Translations under genes and position numbers: made by a program
Source of the DNA: Hydrogenophaga sp.
Lineage (GTDB): Bacteria; Pseudomonadota; Gammaproteobacteria; Burkholderiales; Burkholderiaceae_C
Assembly: GCA_018335615.1 (NCBI GenBank)
Contig: JAGXRS010000130.1
Location: 1 to 6,109 of the forward strand
DNA length: 6,109 bases
Direction of reading: 5' to 3'
Notes under the pieces: model-generated
Told to the model about the DNA's origin: nothing
Databases searched by the model: none
The model's input: the letters and a program-made list of their open reading frames with translations, nothing else
Shown: piece by piece, positions 1 to 6,109 of the stretch
Layout: every line of letters starts with the position of its first letter
Position numbering within the stretch: the first letter of the stretch is position 1

Positions 1-307
1 CCGCGCTGCGCTTCTCCCCCGCACCGGCGGGGGCCGGCGCCCCGGCCGCCGCATCCGGCGGGAGCAATGTGCTCTCCACCCTGATGCCACGCATGCCGCG
101 CACGGGCAGCCCCCGCCGCGCCGGCGAAAGCCCCGGCGGCCGGGCCCCGGGCATGCGCCAGGTCTGGGTGCTGCGCGACGGTGAACCGGTGGCCCTGCCG
201 GTGAAAGCCGGCATCAGCGACGGGCGCATGACCGAGGTCAGCGGCGAGGGCGTGGAAGAGGGCCTGGCCGTGATCACCGACCAGCGCAGCGCCGAAACGA
301 GGTCCCG

Positions 308-311
<4 letters not shown>
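1..311 (+). CDS. MacA-type periplasmic adaptor subunit of an ABC efflux pump, C-terminal part
   Basis: This is the last 102 residues of a membrane-fusion (adaptor) protein. The reading frame is open from base 3 and the start lies outside the window. The tail carries the pattern typical of MacA-like adaptors: an ALRF strand, a low-complexity Ala/Gly/Pro and Arg-rich linker (about residues 6-50), then QVWVLRDGEPVALPVKAG, ISDGRMTEV and a final GLAVITDQ strand, which together form the membrane-proximal domain. In MacAB-TolC systems the adaptor sits in the periplasm, binds the permease and bridges it to an outer-membrane channel. Its TGA stop overlaps the ATG of the following ATPase gene (ATGA), so the two are translationally coupled. 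That neighbour supports the call. It could equally be named an efflux RND-type adaptor, because the families share this fold. The substrate cannot be read from this fragment. Confidence 0.85.
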
Positions 312-1051
<740 letters not shown>

Positions 1052-1053
1052 CC

Positions 1054-2262
<1,209 letters not shown>

Positions 2263-2293
2263 CGCCGCCCGTCGGCGGGCCAGGCCGCCGGGA
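2263..2293. other. GC-rich hairpins between convergent genes
   Basis: The 31 bases between the permease and OsmC stop codons hold alternating complementary arms: CCGCC (2265-2269), GGCGG (2274-2278) and CCGCC (2285-2289). The middle arm can pair with either neighbour. This could slow or end transcription from both sides, but there is no T tract on either strand, so it is not a standard intrinsic terminator. Confidence 0.3.
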
Positions 2294-2746
2294 TCAGCTG
2301 GCCTCGATCAGCTCGAAGCCGGTGGTGATCTCGGCCGTCTTGCCCAGCATGATGCTGGCCGAGCAGTATTTGTCGTGGCTCATGGCAATGGCACGCTCCA
2401 CCGCCGCCGCCGGGATGCCCTTGCCGGTGACGGTGAAGTGCATGTGGATCCTGGTGAACACCTTGGGGTCGGTCTCGGCGCGCTCGGTGGTGAGCTTGAC
2501 GCTGCAGCCGCGCACGTCGTGGCGCCCGCGCTTGAGGATCAGCACCACGTCGTAGGCGGTGCAGCCCCCGGTGCCGGCGAGCACCGTTTCCATCGGCCGG
2601 GGGGCCAGGTTGGCGCCGCCGTTCTCGGGTTTGGCCGCGTCGGGCGCGCCGTCCATGGTCAGGACGTGGCCGCTGCCCGTTTCAGCGACGAACCCCATGT
2701 GGGAGCGGGTGCCGGCCGCGCCGGTCCAGGTGACAGTGCATTCCAT
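2294..2746 (-). CDS. OsmC family protein, YhfA-like
   Basis: This 150-residue cytoplasmic protein belongs to the OsmC/Ohr superfamily of thiol-dependent peroxidases. Both family cysteines are present: C62 in AGTGGCTAYDVV and C128 in HDKYCSASIMLGK. The conserved glutamate E53 of PMETVLAG lies before the first cysteine. The spacing and the blocks KLTTERAETDPKVFTRI and HFTVTGKG match the E. coli YhfA subgroup more closely than OsmC or Ohr proper. YhfA itself has no firmly established substrate, so peroxide reduction here is inferred from the family. The ATG at 2746-2744 is chosen because the coding match begins with it (MECTVTW) and there is no in-frame ATG closely upstream. The ribosome site is weak (GGA about 11 bases upstream). 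The gene is convergent with the pump operon and divergent from the RNA and ilvA unit. A small hairpin lies in its leader. Confidence 0.9.
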   Translation of the reverse strand: MECTVTWTGAAGTRSHMGFVAETGSGHVLTMDGAPDAAKPENGGANLAPRPMETVLAGTGGCTAYDVVLILKRGRHDVRGCSVKLTTERAETDPKVFTRIHMHFTVTGKGIPAAAVERAIAMSHDKYCSASIMLGKTAEITTGFELIEAS

Positions 2747-2764
2747 TGTTCGATGTCCAGCGTG

Positions 2765-2783
2765 AAAACCCGGCCAATCCGGG
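2765..2783 (-). promoter_or_regulatory. Small hairpin with T run in the OsmC gene leader
   Basis: Read on the minus strand, CCCGG-ATTGG-CCGGG is followed by TTTT. It is a five-base-pair stem (six with a G-T pair) ending about 18 bases before the OsmC start codon. It could be a weak attenuator or a protein-binding palindrome. The short stem and only four T residues make real termination uncertain. Confidence 0.25.
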
Positions 2784-2835
2784 CAAACCCATCCATAACC
2801 CTGATAAAAGACAGGGAAAACCCGGGCTGTTCATG

Positions 2836-2863
2836 TTGCGTCGCAGCATGTACCCGGTATACT
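2836..2863 (+). promoter_or_regulatory. Predicted sigma70-type promoter for the small RNA
   Basis: A near-consensus -10 box TATACT (2858-2863) stands out in this GC-rich gap. Sixteen bases upstream is a weak -35 box, TTGCGT (2836-2841). Transcription would be expected to begin near 2869-2871, immediately before the UC-rich segment and about 45 bases before the terminator stem. The good -10 box is direct sequence evidence; promoter activity is inferred. Confidence 0.6.
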
Positions 2864-2869
2864 GGCGGC

Positions 2870-2948
2870 ATTGTATTGAAGGTTGTCTCCTCTACCCTCC
2901 TCGGGTGGATTTAAGCCCGGACCGGTTTTGCCAGTCCGGGTTTTTTTT
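2870..2948 (+). ncRNA. Candidate small RNA with anti-Shine-Dalgarno motifs
   Basis: This is a predicted RNA of about 75-79 bases, bounded by the TATACT promoter and a strong intrinsic terminator. It has no convincing open reading frame. Its 5' part contains GGTTGTCTCCTC (2881-2892), and a second CTCCTC lies at 2897-2902. The second copy includes CCTCC (2896-2900), the core anti-SD sequence of 16S rRNA. Bases 2892-2897 (CTACCC) can pair with 2903-2908 (GGGTGG), placing TCCTC in a five-base hairpin loop. An unpaired ATTTAAG linker leads into the terminator stem. This architecture (a UC-rich exposed loop plus a Rho-independent end) is typical of regulatory sRNAs that mask ribosome binding sites. 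From memory it recalls the Rfam family named Betaproteobacteria toxic small RNA, but I could not test that. The alternative is an attenuated leader of ilvA. Transcription and function are inferred. Confidence 0.6.
2916..2948 (+). terminator. Strong intrinsic terminator upstream of ilvA
   Basis: A perfect seven-base-pair stem, CCCGGAC (2916-2922) with GTCCGGG (2934-2940), encloses an eleven-base loop in which GG (2924-2925) and CC (2931-2932) can pair further. It is followed directly by eight T residues (2941-2948). This is the clearest terminator in the window. It ends transcripts moving toward ilvA, 43 bases before the ilvA start codon. Confidence 0.92.
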
Positions 2949-2972
2949 GGCCTCGCGGGCCGCCGATATGAT
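2945..2972 (+). promoter_or_regulatory. Possible ilvA promoter downstream of the terminator
   Basis: TATGAT (2967-2972) matches five of six bases of a -10 box. A poor -35 candidate, TTTTGG (2945-2950), lies 16 bases upstream inside the terminator T run. A start near 2979 would leave a leader of about 13 bases that still contains the ilvA ribosome site. This would let ilvA be expressed despite the terminator. The -35 is weak, so the call is tentative. Confidence 0.3.
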
Positions 2973-2979
2973 GGGTACC

Positions 2980-2986
2980 AAGGAAG
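2980..2986 (+). promoter_or_regulatory. Ribosome binding site fixing the ilvA start
   Basis: AAGGAAG lies about seven bases before the ATG at 2992. Two other in-frame ATG codons, at 2968 and 2971, lie upstream of this motif and have no comparable site, so 2992 is the preferred start. Confidence 0.7.
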
Positions 2987-2991
2987 ACCAC

Positions 2992-4614
2992 ATGCCCGCC
3001 CGCTCCAACCCGTCCCCCACCAACCCCTCGTCCCCCTCCTCACCCTCGTCCGGGAACCCTGTCGCGCCCCTGACGCCGGGTGATTACCTCAAGCGCATCC
3101 TGAACGCCCGCGTGTACGACGTGGCGGTGGAATCGGCCCTGGAGCCGGCGCGTGCCCTGAGCCGGCGCCTGGGCAACACGGTGCTGCTCAAGCGCGAAGA
3201 CCAGCAACCCGTGTTCAGCTTCAAGCTGCGCGGGGCGTACAACAAAATGGCGCACCTCACGCCGCAGCAGTTGAAAAAAGGCGTGATCTGCGCCTCGGCC
3301 GGCAACCATGCCCAGGGCGTGGCATTGGGGGCGAGCAAGCTGGGCACGCGCGCCGTGATCGTGATGCCCACCACCACGCCGCAGGTGAAAGTGGACGCGG
3401 TGCAGGCCCTGGGCGGCGAGGTGTTGCTGCATGGCGACAGTTATTCAGACGCCTACACCCACGCCGTGGCCCTGCAGAAGAAGCAGGGTCTGACCTTTGT
3501 GCACCCCTTTGACGACCCGGACGTGATCGCCGGCCAGGGCACCATCGCCATGGAAATCCTGCGCCAGCTGCAGAGCCTGGGCTCGGACCACCTGGACGCG
3601 GTGTTCGTCGCCATCGGCGGTGGTGGCCTGATCTCGGGCGTGGCCAACTACATCAAGGCGGTGCGCCCCGAGATCAAGGTGATCGGCGTGCAGATGACCG
3701 ATTCCAGCGCCATGCTGCGTTCGGTGCAGGCCGGCGAACGCGTGACGCTGGCGGACGTGGGCCTGTTCGCCGACGGCACCGCCGTGAAGCTGGTGGGCGA
3801 GGAAACCTTCCGCATCGCCCGCGGCCTGGTGGACGATTTCGTGGTGGTGGACACCGACGCGGTGTGCGCGGCCATCAAGGACATTTTTGTGGACACGCGC
3901 AGCATCGTCGAGCCCTCGGGTGCGCTGGCGGTGGCGGCCATCAAGCAGTACGTGGCCACGCACCAGACAACAGGCGAGACCTACGCCGCCATCCTCTGCG
4001 GCGCCAACATGAATTTCGACCGGCTGCGCTTCGTGGCCGAGCGCGCCGAGGTGGGCGAGGAACGTGAAGCCCTGTTTGCCGTGACCATTCCCGAAGAACG
4101 CGGCAGCTTCCGCCGCTTCTGCGAGCTGATTGGCGAACTGCCCGGCAACCCGCGCAACGTGACCGAGTTCAACTACCGCATCCACGATGCGCAGCGCGCC
4201 CATGTGTTCGTGGGCCTGACCACGCAGGGCAAAGGCGAGTCGGGCCAGATCGCGGCCACGCTGGGGGAGCACGGTTTCCAGACCATCGACCTGACGCACG
4301 ACGACCTGGCGCAGGAGCACATCCGCCACATGGTGGGCGGGCACTCGCCGCTGTCGCACGACGAACGGCTGCTGCGCTTCGTGTTCCCGGAGCGCCCGGG
4401 TGCGCTGCTGAAGTTCCTGAGCCTGATGCGCCCCGGCTGGAACATCAGCCTGTTCCACTACCGCAACCAGGGCGCCGACTACGGCCGCATCCTGGTGGGG
4501 CTGCAGGTGCCGGCCAAAGACGACAAAGCCTTTGCCAAGTTTCTGGACACGCTGGGCTATCCCTACGTGGAGGAAACCCAGAACCCGGTCTACCGGCTGT
4601 TCCTCAAAAGCTGA
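2992..4614 (+). CDS. ilvA: Threonine ammonia-lyase, biosynthetic (IlvA)
   Basis: This PLP enzyme of 540 residues deaminates L-threonine to 2-oxobutanoate, the first committed step of isoleucine synthesis, in the cytoplasm. The PLP-binding lysine is K78 in FSFKLRGAY. SAGNHAQG (102-109) and the glycine-rich phosphate loop IGGGGL (208-213) complete the fold-type II cofactor site. After the catalytic domain come two ACT-like regulatory domains, about 358-432 (ALFAVTIPEERGSFRRF) and 455-528 (LLRFVFPERPGALLKF). This is the arrangement of the isoleucine-inhibited, valine-activated biosynthetic enzyme and distinguishes it from short catabolic TdcB types. The length is close to E. coli IlvA (514), with an extra Pro/Ser-rich N-terminus of about 25 residues. 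The residue before GANMNF is Cys (C336), where E. coli has Ser. An intrinsic terminator just upstream means expression needs either readthrough or its own promoter. cobT follows after 17 bases. Confidence 0.95.
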   Translation: MPARSNPSPTNPSSPSSPSSGNPVAPLTPGDYLKRILNARVYDVAVESALEPARALSRRLGNTVLLKREDQQPVFSFKLRGAYNKMAHLTPQQLKKGVICASAGNHAQGVALGASKLGTRAVIVMPTTTPQVKVDAVQALGGEVLLHGDSYSDAYTHAVALQKKQGLTFVHPFDDPDVIAGQGTIAMEILRQLQSLGSDHLDAVFVAIGGGGLISGVANYIKAVRPEIKVIGVQMTDSSAMLRSVQAGERVTLADVGLFADGTAVKLVGEETFRIARGLVDDFVVVDTDAVCAAIKDIFVDTRSIVEPSGALAVAAIKQYVATHQTTGETYAAILCGANMNFDRLRFVAERAEVGEEREALFAVTIPEERGSFRRFCELIGELPGNPRNVTEFNYRIHDAQRAHVFVGLTTQGKGESGQIAATLGEHGFQTIDLTHDDLAQEHIRHMVGGHSPLSHDERLLRFVFPERPGALLKFLSLMRPGWNISLFHYRNQGADYGRILVGLQVPAKDDKAFAKFLDTLGYPYVEETQNPVYRLFLKS

Positions 4615-4631
4615 CCTCAGGCGGGCGCCAC

Positions 4632-5744
4632 ATGGCTGAGCCGACCGCACAGGCACCCGACGACGCCCTGCGCCTGCGCGACGCGGCAACGGACGCGTGG
4701 CTGCCCCCGGTGGTCGGCACGGCCGACGCCCGGCTGGACCACCGGTTGCAGGAGCGGCTCACGCCGGCCCACTTCCCGCCCGAGGCGCTCGGCCGGCTGG
4801 AGTCCCTGGCGCTGCAGCTCGCCCGCATCCAGAGCACCTCGGCCGAAGGCTTTCAGCGGCTCGCCCTGGACACGCCGCAGATGGTGGTGTTCGCGGCCGA
4901 CCACGGCATCACCGACGAAGGCGTGTCGGCATTCCCGCAGGGCGCCACGCAGCAGCGGGTGCAGGCCCTGCTGGCTGGGAACGCGCCGGTGCACGCGCTC
5001 GCCAGCCTGCACGGCTTTGATCTCACGGTGGTGGACGCCGGCGTGGCGTCGCAGCTGCCAGCACCGCCGGGCGGCGCGTGGCGCACGCGTCTGCTGGAGC
5101 GCAAGATCGGTTACGGCACGCGCAACATGCTGCTGAGCGCGGCCATGTCGCCCGCACAGGCCCAGGCGGCCCTGCGCGCCGGCATGGACGTGGTGCGCCA
5201 CCTGCCCGGCAACGTGGTGGCCCTGGGCGACGTGGGCGTGGGCAGCACCTCGTGCGCCGCCCTGCTGCTGTCGCGTCTGTGCGGCGTGCCGCTGGCCGAC
5301 GCCTGCGCACGCGACGCCACGCCGCCCGGGCGGGACCCGCTGCTGCCGCAGAACAAGCGAGACAAGCTGCTGGCGGTGGCCCGCCGGCACCGCCAGGCGG
5401 TGAAGCCGCTGGACGTGCTGGCCACGATGGGCGGCTTCGAGATCGCCATGATGGCCGGCGCCATGCTGCAGGCCGCCAGCGAACGACGCGTGGTCCTCAT
5501 CGACGGCTATGTGGCCGGTGCCGCCGCGCTGGTCGCACGCGGCCTGCGTCCCGCGGTGGCGGATTACCTGGTGTTTGGTCACCGATCTGCCGCACCCGGC
5601 CATCGGCTGCTGCTGATCCACCTGCAGGCCCAGCCCTTGCTGGACATGGAGCTGCGCGTGGGCCAGGGCGTGGGGGCTTTGCTGGCCTGGCCGCTGCTGC
5701 TGGCCGCGCAGCGCCTGCTCGAACGCGGGGCGCCGGCCGAGTAG
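4632..5744 (+). CDS. cobT: CobT-family nicotinate-nucleotide:base phosphoribosyltransferase, divergent
   Basis: The 370-residue product matches the CobT family along its whole length. CobT enzymes move the phosphoribosyl group of nicotinate mononucleotide onto 5,6-dimethylbenzimidazole or another base to prepare the lower ligand of cobamides. Family landmarks are LGRLESLALQLARIQ (53-67), FAADHGITDEGVSAFPQ (87-103), VVDAGV (133-138), GDVGVGSTS (199-207), NKRDK (241-245), MGGFEIAMMAGAML (266-279), DGYVAGAAAL (291-300), HRSAAPGH (317-324) and LRVGQGVGALLAWPL (341-355). Two acidic positions differ from Salmonella CobT: RLGEG reads RVGQG (Q345 in place of catalytic E317), and GELG reads GDVG (D200 in place of E174). 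The usual KPPGSLG motif reads FPPEALG. The start has only a weak ribosome site (AGGCGGG region, 4619-4625). The 17-base gap suggests co-transcription with ilvA. No other cobalamin gene is visible. Family membership is secure; the exact base and full activity are not. Confidence 0.85.
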   Translation: MAEPTAQAPDDALRLRDAATDAWLPPVVGTADARLDHRLQERLTPAHFPPEALGRLESLALQLARIQSTSAEGFQRLALDTPQMVVFAADHGITDEGVSAFPQGATQQRVQALLAGNAPVHALASLHGFDLTVVDAGVASQLPAPPGGAWRTRLLERKIGYGTRNMLLSAAMSPAQAQAALRAGMDVVRHLPGNVVALGDVGVGSTSCAALLLSRLCGVPLADACARDATPPGRDPLLPQNKRDKLLAVARRHRQAVKPLDVLATMGGFEIAMMAGAMLQAASERRVVLIDGYVAGAAALVARGLRPAVADYLVFGHRSAAPGHRLLLIHLQAQPLLDMELRVGQGVGALLAWPLLLAAQRLLERGAPAE

Positions 5745-5771
5745 ACCGGATCTCGCCCGACCGGGCCTCGC

Positions 5772-6109
5772 TCAGGAAGCGTCGCCAGGCAACGGCGGCA
5801 CCGCCAGCTCCACCGTGGTCGGCCCCGACACCGTGGCGCCCAGCCGAACGGTGCCGCGCCCCACCGCTTGCAGCACCAGACCGTTGTCCACGGTGGCGCC
5901 GACCCGGTAGGGCCGTGCGGGCTCATCGCCCACGGCAATCAGGGCAGCCCCCCGACTGCCCGCCGAGGCCACGACACCCAGCAGGGTGTAGCGGGTGACA
6001 GCCGGTGGTGGCGCTTGAGCCAGGTCCACCGCCGAGGGTGCGTCGCGCGCCCCCAGCGCCCGGGCCACGGTGGCCGGGTCGCCCACCGGCAAGGCCACGG
6101 GCGCGGCGG
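5772..6109 (-). CDS. GspC-like type II secretion homology-region protein, C-terminal part
   Basis: This minus-strand frame is open from the window edge to a TGA at 5774-5772, giving about 112 C-terminal residues. The stretch RYTLLGVVASAGSRGAALIAV, then PARPYRVGATVDNGLVLQAVG and VRLGATVSGPTTVELAVP, fits the small beta-rich homology region (Pfam T2SSC type) of GspC. This periplasmic domain couples the inner-membrane platform of the type II secretion system to the GspD secretin. The protein ends soon after this domain, so it lacks the C-terminal PDZ or coiled-coil segment of longer GspC proteins. The upstream residues (AAPVALPVGDPATVARALGA) look like the linker and first helix that precede the domain; the expected N-terminal membrane anchor is outside the window. 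No other secretion gene is visible, and it is convergent with cobT (27-base gap). The identification rests on pattern recognition of a short domain. Confidence 0.6.
   Translation of the reverse strand, partial: AAPVALPVGDPATVARALGARDAPSAVDLAQAPPPAVTRYTLLGVVASAGSRGAALIAVGDEPARPYRVGATVDNGLVLQAVGRGTVRLGATVSGPTTVELAVPPLPGDAS

Noticed and set aside
2746..2991. Upstream extension of ilvA to an ATG at 2746
   Set aside because: The extension would run through the promoter, small RNA and intrinsic terminator and shows no family similarity; the ribosome site at 2980-2986 supports the start at 2992.
2883..3083. Short plus-strand open frame over the small RNA and terminator
   Set aside because: It covers the terminator and overlaps the ilvA start in another frame; there is no ribosome site or conserved-looking product.
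3445..4689. Minus-strand 414-codon frame opposite ilvA
   Set aside because: It is a shadow of ilvA, with His/Gln/Val-rich composition and no recognisable domain.
5755..5766. GCCC-GACC-GGGC hairpin between cobT and the GspC-like gene as a bidirectional terminator
   Set aside because: Only four base pairs with no T tract on either strand, which is too weak to report as a terminator.

Overview
The window is about 6.1 kb of very GC-rich DNA from a bacterium, most likely a betaproteobacterium of the order Burkholderiales and probably the family Comamonadaceae (Hydrogenophaga, Acidovorax and similar genera). This placement is inferred from the codon bias, the protein style and the gene types. No rRNA or other marker gene is present to fix it.

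Layout, left to right. (1) Positions 1-2262, plus strand: the 3' end of a MacA-type periplasmic adaptor, an ABC ATPase and a MacB/FtsX-type permease, packed as a translationally coupled operon. Together they form a tripartite efflux pump in which MacB is split into two polypeptides. (2) Positions 2294-2746, minus strand: a YhfA-like OsmC-family thiol peroxidase-fold protein, convergent with the pump operon. (3) Positions 2747-2991: the only sizeable non-coding gap. It holds a sigma70-like promoter, a predicted short RNA with two CUCCUC (anti-Shine-Dalgarno) motifs, a very strong intrinsic terminator, and then a possible second promoter and the ribosome binding site of ilvA. (4) Positions 2992-4614, plus strand: ilvA, biosynthetic threonine ammonia-lyase with two C-terminal ACT-like regulatory domains. 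(5) Positions 4632-5744, plus strand: a divergent CobT-family phosphoribosyltransferase, 17 bases behind ilvA, in which the family's catalytic glutamate is a glutamine. (6) Positions 5772-6109, minus strand: the 3' end of a gene resembling the homology-region domain of type II secretion protein GspC, convergent with cobT.

The genes fall into unrelated jobs: envelope efflux, redox defence, isoleucine biosynthesis, lower-ligand activation for cobamides, and possibly secretion. No mobile element, CRISPR array, tRNA or rRNA was seen. The two items most worth follow-up are the anti-SD-like small RNA in front of ilvA and the altered active site of the CobT homologue.
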